64,000 nucleotides of DNA, from assembly GCA_015227615.1 (NCBI GenBank), contig JAALGZ010000024.1, positions 372,001-436,000 on the forward strand, in the 5' to 3' direction. Shown in pieces: positions 42,931 to 55,706 of this stretch (position 1 is its first letter; each line of letters opens with the position of its first letter). A program made the position numbers and the translations under genes. The notes beneath the pieces are model-generated. The model was not told where the DNA came from. It searched no databases and saw only the letters and a list, made by a program, of their open reading frames with translations. Source of the stretch: Labyrinthula sp. Ha. Its lineage: Eukaryota > Sar > Bigyra > Labyrinthulida > Labyrinthulaceae.

Positions 42931-45900
42931 TATAGTTGCTTCACTTTCATAGTAGAAGCTTCATCCTAGCGACCAATGAAATATTTTAATTTTGTATTCT
43001 GGTTTCCTATTTGGCTAAACAGACTTATGCTGACATGCTGTAATTCTATCTATTCAAATGTGATTTTCTATCAAAATGTCTCAGCCCTGGTTAATCTTCT
43101 TCAAGTGCTGATTGAAGCTTTAAATTGAGGAGAATTTAAACTCGAGCACGAAATTTCAGGTATTTAGTAGTTGGATAATATCCTGACAATTTTGAGCGAG
43201 ATTTTACACTCGAGTAGACTAAGAAAGGAGGTAGGACTGTTCCTGGAGAGTGCTTCTAATTTCCTGTTCTGTAAGTTCTGGTTAACTGGACCAGAAAACA
43301 TTTACCACCAATAAATGACCTAATTGTACAAACTCCATGCGAAATACCAATAGTTGCAGTTTGGGTTAAACCTATCCATGTATTTTCTCTAAGTTTGGTC
43401 TTCCTCACTGTTGAGCCACTACATTACAGCTGGACCATATGACTGTTAGAACTAGGCACCCAATTTGATGAAATTTGATGAAATTTGGTAATATTTATTG
43501 GATAATTGAATTGGTGCAGACTATTAATAGGGGAAATGGGATATTGATTCTGATCAAATGATATTAATTTTATTATGATAACCAGCTGATCATCTTTGCT
43601 TGATATGCTCAAAGTTTCTTGACTCAAATGCCCAAAAAAGCATATATCAATTGTTGCTTCGTCTGAAAACATTCATGAAATGGGTCTTTTCGCCCAGCTG
43701 TATCCTTCACCTAAACTAGTTCCACACACAGGGCCATTAATATAAGTGTCGATGTGTTGCAGTAATGAAACGGGTTTCTTGTCAATCTGGCCAAAGCCCC
43801 TATGGCTCTACCTTGTTTTCATAATCAAGTAATTATTAATAATCATCCAAAATAGGTGAGTCAGCACCAATCATTCTGAATAAGAAGAAGGTAAACAAAC
43901 ATTTGCTAAAGAAGTATCAGAAAATATGGTTCAAATATTGGTTTTAACATAATGGACGTGATCCTACTTCTATCTGTAAGCTAATAGTCAGACATAGCTT
44001 TATCCTGCAAAGCAAAATAGCATTGATTTCAACGAAAAAAAAATGGAGGCACGAAAAGTTAAATATATTTTATTAAGAGATGAGATATACAGAAAAATTT
44101 AATGTAGAAAATTGAATTCCCTTAATGTTTAAGTTAAGAAATATATAAGAACAAGAATCGTGTGATACGGAGGTTTTGAAGTTTGATCGAATTTTCAACA
44201 CATCAGACAGGATCTGCAACTACATGGCTTCATTCAACTCAATTTAAACTAAGGCATAGCATAAATTGATGCTCAACATATCTGTTAGCTAGGATACTAG
44301 GCTTCAACTCTCTTACTTAAGAGTCCATATGATTAGACTCTTGTTAACCTGAAACTGTGTGCAGTAATCAACGTCAAATCCTATCAACAAACATATTTCC
44401 AAAAGTAAAAAGCTATAAGTATCGAGGATCACCCCGGTTTTTAACAATTCAATGGAGGAAATATAGTTATTGGCGTTTTCATTTTAGAATTAAGCAACGA
44501 AGCCCTTATTAATCTTTAAATTTTCTTCAGTTGTCAGTTCTATGCTATAAGTCGTACTTATTAAGTACATCTACTTGTTCTTGTTTTATTAAGCCATGTC
44601 ATCTTTTAGTTTTCACCCCTAAAAGTATCTTAAAAGAACGTATCTTAGAGCAAATCGTATTGGAACCCCAATTACAAGCTTGAAATTAATCTTAAAGGAT
44701 ACTATGCTTCAGAGACGCTGGTAGTTCTTCCAACAATGTAATATCCTGTTCCTTTATTATTTTCGTAAGTAAAGAAAACGCTTCTCATTGGTATTCAAGA
44801 TTGCAGACCTCGTCGATACGCTTCATTAAAGAAAAAGTATAATATCTCCATTGCCCTTCCTTTTTTTTCTAATAGTACTCATTAAATAATGCATATATAT
44901 ATGGTTATATTTATCTATATGTAACGCCATATAATCTTCACAAGGAATAAGTAGGGTCATCTACTTGGTAGAAAGTAAGATTATCGCCTTTACTTTCTTC
45001 TATCATGTATATATGGAAATTTTATTGGAGATTTACACAAACTGGTTTATAAACTTTACAAATTGAAATTAGCATTTCGTTGTGCTTCTATTTATTTTGC
45101 AATTATATGATCATGTCCAGCCCTAATACAACGGTGATTCTAGTTTATTCTACGAAAAATATTTTTTGCTCTAAGCTTTTGCATTAATGGCTACAGATTA
45201 TATTGGTAAAAATTTAAGATTCTTTTCGGTTCTATTATCTTCTGAAAACGAGTCTGCTTCGAGATTTAAAGGCCAGTTTTTTTGTATATTTACCGTTGTA
45301 CTCAATTCTAATCTGTTAGAGTAAATTCATAAGTAATAATCTCAAGTACTGTTGAAGCCTAATGTATTCAACGTAGTACGTATATACTCTTTCCCAACAC
45401 TTTACAATTAAATTTTCGGATTCAGTAAGATATTATCGCAGCATCTTAATGATCATTATAGTAAAAATCTAACTGGATGTAAGAAAAAATGGAGGTTCTA
45501 ACAAGGCGTGACAAATAATATCAAATTAAGCTGTATGAATCAAAATAAGTTGAAGTAAGCTCATTATAGCTTTGTTCTACTAGTAGTACGAAAACCTTAA
45601 GAAAGATAGGTTGAAAGTTATATGACGTTATTGAGTACATATTGTACTTTGTTTTCTCGATAGAAACAGGTTTGTTTATATCAACGGTTTCAGTTTATAT
45701 TTTTTTTATTCTAATTTTCAAATATTTTCAGAAACAATGTAGAATAAGATTTTATCGGAAACTAAAGAACTATTTTATGCGATATAGTTATTATAATCTT
45801 TTTCTTTGGAGTTTATAATAATGTATAGAAAATATACCCTGTATCTATAAAAGCTAGCTATCTGACATAATATGTCTATAGTTAGCGTGAATATACTTTA

Positions 45901-47638
45901 TATGTCTAACACAGAATCAGTTCTTACTCCTGAATCTTATGTAGAACTTTTCTTAATTGAACCTATACTTTGTGTAATACTATGTAGCGAGCTACGTTAA
46001 TCAAAGTTGTATCTATCATCTTATCGAACTAAATATAGAGTAATATACATGCGAATCTTTTTCATTATACGGTAGAATCCAAATTCTGTTTACTTCCTCT
46101 GATTGGTTTACTATGGATCTTAGAAAAGTTTTCGGCCTGTTCATATCATAATCTTCTTATATGAATAATTGATGTAGCATCTGAAGAAGATTTGGAACAG
46201 AGCGTACGCTGGACGAGGATTCTTGACAATATCTTTCATTTTTCAAGATCCCGACAATGAAGCCAAGTTGGAAGCTCTAGATGAATAGCTTTGGGCAAAG
46301 GAATTCAATTTTATTTTACCCCAGATTTAACTTTGTTTTCCCCATTCAAACCATATCTAATTGCCTGGGTTTAAATAATTAACTGAATCTCTTGATCCAG
46401 CAAACAAAGTTTCTCTCATCTTCCTCGTCTGGAACTTGAATCACATTTTTATTGAACTATTCTAATGTACACATTCATGTAGAACTACCTTAGTTTAGGT
46501 ATAGTTAGCTGTTACATAATTAAATTTTTAGTTTTTTATAAATTATACCTAGTTTTTCTAGTAATTAGTGCTATGATTGGGGGCGACTGAATATTCTGGC
46601 ATTATACCTGATACTCTTACTTTAACCAATGAACCTTGCAATAAATCTAATAAAAGAAATCATTGAGGATATTAAAAAATATTTAATTTATCCTCTTAAA
46701 CTATACTCATTATGTAGAGGGCTTTTATTTTATATTGAAACCATTATAGTAATTTTACCATGAACTAAATATTGGGACCAATGCTCATTTAATGTTAAGA
46801 AGAGAATCAAATATTCTTAGTCTACCTACTGAAATAAATTTACTGATTTATTTCTTATGTAGCATAAAAATAATCTGGTTGGTAAGGTTCTACGAGCTAT
46901 ATTCATACGAAATCAAGAAACCTTATCAATAATTAAACGGATTTCAAGATCATGCAATGTAGCATTACCACCGGAAATACGTTTGAAATCAGTCTATCAA
47001 TACAAGAGGAAAGCAGGCAACTGAAGGAACACCGTCAAATAGCAGTTGATAAAACGTAGTACAATTAAAAACCCACATGAAAATAATTTCATGAAGTCAA
47101 ATAATTTTAAAGCCTCCTTTTTCTGTTAGAAAGCCTACATATCCTCTCTCATTAATACTTGTCTAATATAGAGAAGTGAACACTCATGGTAAATAAAAAC
47201 TTGATAATAATAACCATTCTAAGCTAAAATATGCATAAATTTTACATCTAAGCTTTCTTACTAAAAAAATTAAAGCTTTTAAAGAAGTTTTCTAAGTTGA
47301 AGACAGTCTTTAAATATCTAAATGACAGATATTGATAACGAAGTCTCCTATTGCTTATATCTTACTTTCAAAATTTATTTTGCTCAAACATATTCAAAAG
47401 AAATTAACACTTTTGCAATAACTATGGGTTAATTTGGAAAATCTCTTTGTAATTAATAATATAAATATGTGAAAATAAGAAAAAGAAATATTGAATTTAT
47501 ATTTATGTTCACTTTCTTTTATTTCCTCACATAATATAAATAGCACTCTCTTCATTTTACGAAAAATCCGAAAAAAAAAGATCATTGAAATATAAATATT
47601 AATGTAAACAACAATCACTAATTTTTGTTTTCCTTTTA
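42931..47638. other. Gene-poor region
   Basis: No gene is supported. A minus 82-codon frame at 43424-43672 starts with FSDEATI, discussed among the rejected items. Around 46140-46450 the plus strand gives fragments such as NRAYAGRGFLTISFIFQDPDN and LTESLDPANKVSLIFLVWN, interrupted by stops, like decayed transposon or gene sequence. The last kilobase is AT-rich. Confidence 0.4.
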
Positions 47639-48784
47639 TTATATAAAATTTGGAGTAAGAACAACAAGAGATTCTTCTTTTTTTTTTCTATGGGTAAATC
47701 TTAGAGCTTGTAATTCTATTTCTTGTTTAATTAATCCAATATCACTCATACTTCTTATATTTTCTATGAAACCGTTTTGCCAATTTTTTTTATCCATACT
47801 GTGTTTTCTTTTTCTAGAAAACAAATCTATTTTTCTAGAAAACTCTTCTGCTGCTTCAAATCTTTGTTTATCTTGTAAAAATTCACATAAATCTATTCTT
47901 GCGTCATTTAGTTTATGAGAATCTTCTAATAAAGAAACTTCATATAAATGTACTCTTTTTCTAAGTAAACATTCCATATGTGGAAAATTAACTTGTGAAA
48001 AACTATCAGCTTTATAAACATTTTTCATATTTTCCATACATAAAAATATTGCATCTCCAACTCTTTCAATTTCTAATAATAAAGCTGCTATCCAAGATTT
48101 TGCTTCATTTTGATTATTACACTCTATTAAAACTCGACTAATACTTAAATTATGATGTCCATTATTTTCTTTTTTATTTCCTCGAGCAAAACAAGAAAAA
48201 CCTAATATTTTTTTTTGTTGTCCATTATATCTTAAACTTTTTATATCCATAATATCTGCAGAAAATACAGTTTCTCCTTCTTCTGTATTAAAATGAACTG
48301 TTCCATGAAGAAGAATTAAAGTTCCTGAGATCTGTTCTTTTAAATTTTTTAAATTAGTCTTAAAAACTACTTTAGTGCATTTTTTTAAGCTTTTTCTTGG
48401 TGAAACGAGAGATAAAATTTTTTCATCTTCAAATACAGAAATACAATTTTGTGCATAGTTAGTTTTCTGAACTTTATGTTTTTCTATATTTTCCAAACTT
48501 TCAATAAATGTTTGATGATCTAAATCATTCAAAGTAACTGCTTCAATATGATAATTAGTTCTTTTCTTAAACTGTAGCCATCTATTTCCTTTTTTCCTAA
48601 TATTTGTTATTGAATTATGATTCCCATTTGTAAATTTATATACTTTTTCAGTATTTGGTGTATAAAGATCTAATCCACTGGAAGTTTTTGGTGTATCATC
48701 CGAAAGTTTCTGTCTAAAACCACTTGGTGACGTAATTAGTTTTATTCTTGTAAAACGTTTTCTTTGGTTTTTTGGTTCTGACAT
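47639..48784 (-). CDS. PH-like family protein, copy D (381 aa)
   Basis: The open frame extends to 48841, but the Met at 48784 (MSEPKNQRKRFTRIKLITSP) aligns with the starts of the other three copies and gives 381 residues, so it is preferred. The N-terminal third is the most divergent of the family: it keeps KKGNRWLQFKKR, LNDLDHQTFIESLENIEK and NCISVFEDEKILSLVSPRKS, but its variable region is distinct. From residue 152 it is nearly identical to copy A, through the PH-like segment (GTLILLHGTVHF to AKSWIAALLLEIE) and the helical C-terminus, until LQALRF, after which the last residues differ. The core is complete, so it is probably functional. Its upstream region is AT-rich. The function is unknown. 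Confidence 0.85.
   Translation of the reverse strand: MSEPKNQRKRFTRIKLITSPSGFRQKLSDDTPKTSSGLDLYTPNTEKVYKFTNGNHNSITNIRKKGNRWLQFKKRTNYHIEAVTLNDLDHQTFIESLENIEKHKVQKTNYAQNCISVFEDEKILSLVSPRKSLKKCTKVVFKTNLKNLKEQISGTLILLHGTVHFNTEEGETVFSADIMDIKSLRYNGQQKKILGFSCFARGNKKENNGHHNLSISRVLIECNNQNEAKSWIAALLLEIERVGDAIFLCMENMKNVYKADSFSQVNFPHMECLLRKRVHLYEVSLLEDSHKLNDARIDLCEFLQDKQRFEAAEEFSRKIDLFSRKRKHSMDKKNWQNGFIENIRSMSDIGLIKQEIELQALRFTHRKKKEESLVVLTPNFI
47696..48328 (-). repeat. Near-identical tract shared with copy A
   Basis: Partner of 14665-15297 in inverted orientation, 633 bases, five substitutions by eye, no indel. Three of the four resulting codon changes alter a residue (Phe/Leu, Ile/Met, Val/Asn). Confidence 0.85.
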
Positions 48785-49503
48785 TTGCTTTTTTATACTG
48801 TATTTCTGGTGTTCAAAATCTACACAATAAGGATTTTTCACTGTTTTAGCTAGAGTAAATAGATGTTTATTTTTTATTATTTTTACTTCAGGAGATATTT
48901 ATTTAAGTTTTATATCGTTTTTTTTTTACTTTATGTATCTTTAAATAGTGAGTCCGCCAATAGTGCGAAAATAGTAGGACTAATTTTTTATTTCAACTTT
49001 CGGCTCTGAATTAAATCATATTTGGCAGAAATATTACCTCCTTATTAACTCACTCTTTTGATGAGTCAAGAATTCAAACCCGGATTTTTCCCGTAGATTT
49101 TAAAATATAACACTGGTCAACAGAAATAGGAATAGATTCTCTTATCGGGACATTATTAACAGTATAAATATCTCTTACTGGTACATGTTTATTCTTTCTC
49201 CTAAAATTCTGCTGTCATAATATAATATTTCTTACTGTTAATTACCGGTTCGGTGAATTAGAGCGTATAAACAATACCCAATCTCTTCGGTTAAATCCAG
49301 GCGTTAAATTATGTAATTTGGCGGAAAAGTGTTTTTGTGACGCTAATTATAGTATTTTGGTTCTCAAAACATTATTTGGTCTAAGTTTTTTGCGGCCACA
49401 TAATAGAGTTAGAAGTCGATCCCTGTTTGTTTATCATATATCTTCTTTCAGTTTGAAAACAATAATAAGAATACTAATTATAATACATATTTAAACTATC
49501 TAA
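48785..49503. other. AT-rich upstream region of copy D
   Basis: No gene is seen. The first 170 bases are AT-rich and likely hold the leader and promoter of copy D. Confidence 0.45.
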
Positions 49504-49725
49504 CAAAACACCACGCATAGTTTATTGCAATATTTGAAAGAGAAAACAAATCATGAGGACATCGAAGTCTTTATTGTGTCTCCTATCGAATTAATCAAGG
49601 GGAAGGTCTCAGGAATCAACGTTTTATCTTTGAATGAGAGGCTCGTGGTGGAGAAGGAAATAAGTAAACCTTGTGTCGACATGGTTGTAAGAAATAACAT
49701 TTTTATGCTAAATTTAGTGCTCTAA
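49504..49725 (+). pseudogene. Isolated coding-like stretch, 73 codons, unrecognised
   Basis: A frame open from 49504 to a TAA at 49725 reads like real protein (YLKEKTNHEDIEVFIVSP, IELIKGKVSGINVLSLNERL, VVEKEISKPCVDMVVRNN) but begins without an ATG. It could be a terminal exon or the remnant of a lost gene or transposon. No neighbouring piece extends it. Confidence 0.3.
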
Positions 49726-51940
49726 CTGTTAATACATTCGTACAATAGTGCTAGCTTCCAACTTGAAGTGCTTAGGTTTTTTCAAATATGAGTTAGTGTT
49801 GGCTCGCCTAGACTAGCACCTCTGTGAAAAAAATAAGAGTTCTTGGTTTAGGAGAATTTCCTGGATATACTAAATAGCATAACTTATAAGAGCTATGGCA
49901 AATTTAATAATAGATTATACCGTTTAATTGAGTAACACCTGTTAATTGTCTTCTCGACTCAAGTAGGTTCAAAAAGTTTTAGCTTTGAGTAACGAAGTAT
50001 CAGCTCTCATGGCGAAAGAAAATATGAAATCTTATAAATAGCTCTATTCCATAATTATTGATAGAAAAACACCTTCTTTAATCAACTCATACACAATCTG
50101 GAAGTATATTTCCTATATAACAGGTGGATTTGGTAGTTGCATCCTAATACCAACCAACTCTACATACTAAGAAAAAAAGTAGTAGAGTACCGGGTTGAGA
50201 ATTTTCTCTAGAGCTAATGCTCTGAAGTCTAATGAATGTTTTTTAACTACTAACCAAAGTTTCCTATATAAAAAGTTAGTACACTAGCATTTCAAAATTT
50301 GCGATGGGCAGTCCATCCGCCTTTATAGACGTGTTTGTATTAACTTGTGACCTTGTCATGACAGAGGGTTTACAACAACCACTTAAAATTGCTGCATTAA
50401 TACCTGCATTAGAAAATTCCTTTTAGTACCAAGTAAATATGTCAAGGTACAGCATATCAGGTATGTAAGGGCAACCCTTGGTCTTCTAGTAGCATATGAA
50501 TACGCCGAAAAAATATGTATTAATGCTTGTGCAAAGTTTTCCTGGCAGGATCATGCGATACTAACTATCTATTTGTCATTAACCTGAATAATATATGATT
50601 GCTATGTGAAATACGTTTTAGCAAGTAATATTGTCTTTCCGAAAACACGACATCATCATCCATGGTTATATGGATATGTTTGCGAGGGAAGAGCAGAGTA
50701 GTACAAGGATTTAGAACAAGAAACAAGATTGATATCTGCATTAGATGCTTCCTAGGATAAGAAAACGAATTTGAAACATATCTGTATTAATGGGCTCATG
50801 TGTTGATATTGCCGACGGTGAATTTTTGGATGTTAATAATATTCTCCTGCGAACTGGAGTCAGGTTAGCGTTGGCTTGCTTTAGCTTTGTATGAATTTTT
50901 CTAATTCTTAATTGTGTGCTAACGCCTAGGTATTACATCTCCCAATACGATACAGTTAAATCAGAGCAATGTGCTACATAGAAAAAAATATTCTTAGGCC
51001 TGGAATTTGGGTGTCCGATATGCTACGGAAACTTGAATTTCATCCAGCAGTTTTATTCTTAGAGAAAACATTTTTGAAATAAACCTAGTTAAAGTGTGTT
51101 TACATTCAATGGGTTTTTCTTATATCTATTCTGTTTGAATGACCTAGTTTTTTATCTCTTAACCAACATTATGACCTCAAACACTTTTTTTTGCATGCTG
51201 AGGAAATAAAATTTCTTCAACTAATAACTTTTCCTATTAATTTTTATGCTTTTAGTGATATTGAATAATATGATTTGGCTGAATGTTAGTTTCTAAAAGA
51301 GTTTAGAAACTACCTAGGGAACTCATTCCATATCTGCGACTAAGTAGTGGAAAAAGTTTACCTATTTTATAAGAAGGATTCCTTTTCAAAGAATCCAAAG
51401 TTAGATGCTTTCACTTTGTTGAGATCGAAAAATATTAAACAAAATTCTATAGTAAATTACAACGTCATATTGTTTTTCTTTCCTAGAACTTAGTCTGCAG
51501 TTGTCATGTTCAGCACAAATTGCCACTAAAGGTATTGAGTTGTTTTTTTTGTTAAAATGCTTCAATTCTAACTACAACTCAGTGCAATTACTTATTGCAA
51601 GACAATTATAAGAGGCTTGAAAAGAACATATCTCAGTCTAGCTTCTAGATTACTGAAAGGGGCAGCTGGTCATTAAGTGCAATGAATAGAGTATAATAAT
51701 AAACAAGATCTAAATCCTACAACTATCTTGCAAAAACTTGCAGTCAACAAAAAGAAAAGAGGCCATTTCTTGAAAATATAGGCTTTATAAGAAAAAGACT
51801 TGTAGTAATAATTAGTTGCACGCAGTAATTAATTCGTTAGCAAAAATCTTCATCTCACGAAAAAACTGAGCTAATTATCGTGATTTCTGACACCTGAAAA
51901 AGAAAAAATTTTTTTGAATTAATTAAACATTCCCAACAGT
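49726..51940. other. Gene-poor spacer
   Basis: No coding stretch above chance length is seen on either strand. The last part must contain the 3' end of the GTPase gene. Confidence 0.5.
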
Positions 51941-53149
51941 TCAACCAGTTTCCATCCTATCCTTATTGATAATATTTTCTCTGTTTGGTCTTGTAAAGCA
52001 CTGCATTTTACCTGATCTTACATCCCCAAGAAACACCTTTGCAGCAGCATAGCTATCTCCAATTCCCCCTTTTTTCAACTTACCCAAAGATTTGGCTAAA
52101 TTATGCAAAAACTGCTGATGTGAATTCCAATCTTGCAATCTATACTGTACTAATACTTCATCTTTGTCAACATAATTCAACCCAACTTTAACCAAATCAA
52201 CTAATTCTTCTTCTTCCATACCGTCTAAATCTCCACTAAGTACTTTTAACAAAGAGTTTTCGTTTGAAATAAATAAAACTCCTGGACAATCAATTACTCT
52301 CAATTTTGAATCTACTTTTACTGTTGATAAATCTCGAGTACTTCCCGCTTTTGCTGAAACTTTAAGTGATTTTTTTCTATTCAAGACATTAATTAAAGAA
52401 CTTTTCCCCACATTTGGACATCCAATAACACCAACTGTTAAACTTATTTTTGAGTCTCCTTGTCTTGAATAATTTTTAATTAACTCTATTAAGGTTTCTG
52501 CTCCTAAACTTAATTTTCCTTTTTCTTGATTTAATCCAATAGAATCAAACTGCATTCGTGAGTAGTTATTTGATTTAGGTGCTCTAAATGCTACAACAGG
52601 TAATTCATAAGTTAATCGAAGAAAACTTAGCCACTCATCGACTAGGTTTTTAGGGATCAGGTCAATTTTATTCAGTACTAGGACTATTTTCTTACCTGAA
52701 TCAAGAACTTTTGATAACCCAGATAAACTATGTATAGGATCTCTTGCATCTAAAACATATAAAAGAATATCTGCAGATTTGATTACTTCGTTTAATTCAC
52801 GCACAAAACGAGAACTTTTCTTATCAAGAGAAATTTGGTGGGATTGAGTTTTTTCAGTTGGGATTTGTTGTTCAGGTGAATTTGATGCAGCATGTACGAT
52901 TTGTTGTCGAAGTTGCATCGCTTTCTTTTTGTGATCAAGTTCAGATTGTTTTGATTTTCGTAACTCTTCATAAAACTTTTCTTTGTATGGCAATAAGTTG
53001 GGAATCCCAGGGTCTTTCTTCAGCTGTGAACCATTTTTTCGCTTTTTGGCTAATCTACGCTCTTTTCTATGTTTTTGAACAGCTCGTTTTCGTATTTTGT
53101 ATTGATCTTTAAGAGTCAACCTCTTACTTTTTATCTTCTTCTTCACCAT
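51941..53149 (-). CDS. Nucleolar circularly permuted GTPase, Nug1/GNL3 type (402 aa)
   Basis: YlqF/YawG-family GTPase expected to act in the nucleolus in maturation and export of the large ribosomal subunit. Residues 1-45 are very basic (KSKRLTLKDQYKIRKRAVQK onward), as in the RNA-binding and nucleolar-targeting region of Nug1, GNL3 and GNL3L. A charged helical stretch follows to about 110. The GTPase motifs come in permuted order: DARDP (134-138, G5-like), NKID (160-163, G4), GCPNVGKSS (243-251, P-loop), STRD (270-273, G2) and DCPG (287-290, G3). All look intact. The C-terminal domain has YCLQDW-like and GGIGDSYAAAKVFLGDVRSGK segments typical of the family's RNA-binding end. At 402 residues it is shorter than animal GNL3, mainly lacking an acidic tail. 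Intronless, with flanks about 2 kb from any other gene. Confidence 0.93.
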   Translation of the reverse strand: MVKKKIKSKRLTLKDQYKIRKRAVQKHRKERRLAKKRKNGSQLKKDPGIPNLLPYKEKFYEELRKSKQSELDHKKKAMQLRQQIVHAASNSPEQQIPTEKTQSHQISLDKKSSRFVRELNEVIKSADILLYVLDARDPIHSLSGLSKVLDSGKKIVLVLNKIDLIPKNLVDEWLSFLRLTYELPVVAFRAPKSNNYSRMQFDSIGLNQEKGKLSLGAETLIELIKNYSRQGDSKISLTVGVIGCPNVGKSSLINVLNRKKSLKVSAKAGSTRDLSTVKVDSKLRVIDCPGVLFISNENSLLKVLSGDLDGMEEEELVDLVKVGLNYVDKDEVLVQYRLQDWNSHQQFLHNLAKSLGKLKKGGIGDSYAAAKVFLGDVRSGKMQCFTRPNRENIINKDRMETG

Positions 53150-55535
53150 TTATTAATAATGTTGTATCCAATCATATAAAAGCAATTAGCCAATAGTATC
53201 AGTTTCAGTTTTGCACAGTAACACACCATTATAATATGTTCACTCTCACAGTAATCATCCATTGTGTTAGAATATGTCTAAGTAAAACTTGTACCAACAA
53301 TGAGAAAATTGCCTATTTACCTTATCCTTTATATTGAAAAAAAAAACATAAAAACTGATATAGTTATCAATTTTAGAATAAACACTAAATCATAACAACC
53401 TCATTATTTTGAAGTTATTTCAGTGGGTTAGGTTACTAGTTTCAAGGGCAGATTTTCCAATTGCAGGAGAGGAAGAACTATATGCTATTTATGTTGCTAA
53501 GCAAAGTAGTTAGTTTCTTGTGATTTAACAGTATTAGAAAGGCTTGAGGGGAAATACTTTTACCTCCATTGAGAATCTTTGCATTCAAAGAAATTAATTT
53601 TTCTCAGATCAGTGGTGTGGAAAATTAACAATAGAGTCTGCATTCTTAGTTACTTTCAAACTTACAAAATTAATATATCATATATTAATTTCAGTTTTTG
53701 TACAATATGCCATTAAATAAAGAGAATTTAAAATTTTAATTTCAAGTAATCCAGCTGTTTTTCAAATTCAGGTTTTTTTTACGACTGATTCTAACATGTC
53801 TCAGGAAGCATTAGTTCCAAACATTAGAGAGCTGAATTAGCTCTTCAAGTACTAAGGGTTTTTTCTTAAAATATATGAGAAAACTAATATAAATGACTTG
53901 TGTGTAAGAGTGGCTGATATTAACGGATTTAATTCCATTTAAGTTAGAGACAAACGTTCTTGCTTGCGAGGCAAATAAAGAATAATGATTAATTTCTTAC
54001 GTGATAAACATCATCTTCGATCTTTTAATTCCATTAAATAAATTTAATTAAGGTAAAAATTCTTTTACAAAAATTTTGGGACCTAACTTAGGAGTGATAT
54101 GCTGCAAGATTGAAACCACTGACTAGAGCATATCTGACTACAGATGGTAGGAAGGTAAGTTGTAGCTTGAATAGTCCGAACTTTCATAGATTCACAGATC
54201 TTGCGTTTGAAGATAATTACCATCTTTGTTCGATAATCAATTAATTCTTTTATTGAGTAAGTAGACAAAAACAATTAGATTCTTCTAAGGAAACCTTATA
54301 TTTACTTGTGATTACAGCATTTAATTGCAGCAGCTTAGAAAGATGCTTTGTAGAAGAAAAAGCAGATCGGGCAGTTGATGATTAACCATACCCCTATTCA
54401 GTAGAAAACTTTATTTTGGATAGAAATTCATAGTTTATCGATGGGCTCCGTGCCAGATTTCATGAAGTTGAACATCCTAGAAAGGCAGACTAACTACAAA
54501 AAAGGCCGTCTGTTTAGATAATTTATTCCGGCTTTAAGCATTGAAAATAAGCTCAGGTTAGTATCACATAATTAATTTTAGTTTGATTTGCTTAAGGTTA
54601 AGAGAAGAATATCCGAAGATTATAAAGATTCATCATGGATCCCTTTGGAGTTGAGGTTTTGCGAATTATTCATCGGGGCCATTCGCTTACAACGAGGTTT
54701 CAAGATATGACCAAATTAGAAAGGCTTGGGAGTTGCAAAGAATAGCTTAAGATTCCAGATTTAATGTAAAAAATTATTGTTCTTGTTCGATTAGAAAGAA
54801 AGTCAAAAACATTCTAGCCAATATTGGGTGGTCATTTTGATACAATAAGCAATTACGAAGCGCAAAGCTACCAGATGTTGCAAAATTTGCACGCTCAACT
54901 GTGAACCCTAAGAATGCTAATAGAATCCCAATTAGATGCAAGAAAATATAAGGAGAAATGTTTTTGATAAGTTGAGACTAAAAATGCTTGAGTAATGAGC
55001 TTATGAAAATTGATACCTCTTGCAGTTATGTATCTGGCTAATAGACGCAATACACTATCTAGGGTCTAAGCTGCTGATACTATCTTTGACTGTAAGGTTT
55101 CAAACTGAGATTAATATCTTTGCACACAAGTTCTATAGTTTCTTCCCTTTGAATTCATTAAAGTATTCTAAGGCACTAGGTTAAACCTAATAAACTTGAA
55201 CCTTCCATAAAATTAACCTGGGTTTCACAGCAAAATATCTTAAGCATTGGAATGCGAAGGTTTGCCATTTCCAATATTCTATAAGGGTTGTGTCTTATAA
55301 TTGCCTCTTTAAAAAAGTCACTAAGACAGACACAAGGCTTAGTTTTTGCATTTCTATTTGACTACCTTCATGTTCCCTTCTTTCTTTAAAAAAAGAAGAA
55401 ATTGGATATTAATCATATTATGTCAAGCAAAGAGATATTGAATTTTTATCCATAGTAGTTAAAATGAGTAAACTTTAACTAAATTAAACTATATTTAAAA
55501 AACTATTATTATTCATATGAAAGAAATTTGTTTTT
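53150..55535. other. Spacer with decayed coding-like fragments
   Basis: Between about 54430 and 54960 the plus strand yields broken stretches such as SVPDFMKLNILERQTNYKKG, YNEVSRYDQIRKAWELQRIA and KLPDVAKFARSTVNPKN, interrupted by stops and frame changes. They look like an old transposon or lost gene, but no diagnostic motif remains. Nothing else is seen. Confidence 0.35.
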
Positions 55536-55625
55536 TTATAATTCTGATTTTTAAACTCCGAAAACTCCGAAATTATAATTCCGATTTTTAAACTTCGAAA
55601 ACTCCGAAATTATAATTCCGATATA
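55536..55625. repeat. 37-bp tandem repeat upstream of the oxidoreductase gene
   Basis: A 37-base unit beginning TTATAATTC occurs at 55536 and 55573, with a third partial copy from 55610. Full copies differ at two positions. Each contains the sub-repeat CTCCGAAAACTCCGAA (one copy TTCGAAAACTCCGAA). It lies 80-170 bases before the ATG at 55707, so it could affect transcription or lie in the 5' leader. Confidence 0.9.
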
Positions 55626-55706
55626 AATCAATCATTGTATCAAAAAAAAAAGAAAAAACCAATCAAAATTTAATAACAAAGATAATCTTTTATACAAGAA
55701 TATACC

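Noticed and set aside
43424-43672. Minus-strand frame starting MFSDEATIDICFFGH, resembling the second catalytic Asp region of Tc1/mariner transposases
   Set aside because: FSDEA stands alone; the following residues do not continue the family pattern, and no first Asp, final Asp/Glu or inverted repeats were found.
48785-48841. Upstream Met giving a 19-residue N-terminal extension of copy D
   Set aside because: The three paralogues start at the position of the internal Met at 48784, and the extension has no counterpart.
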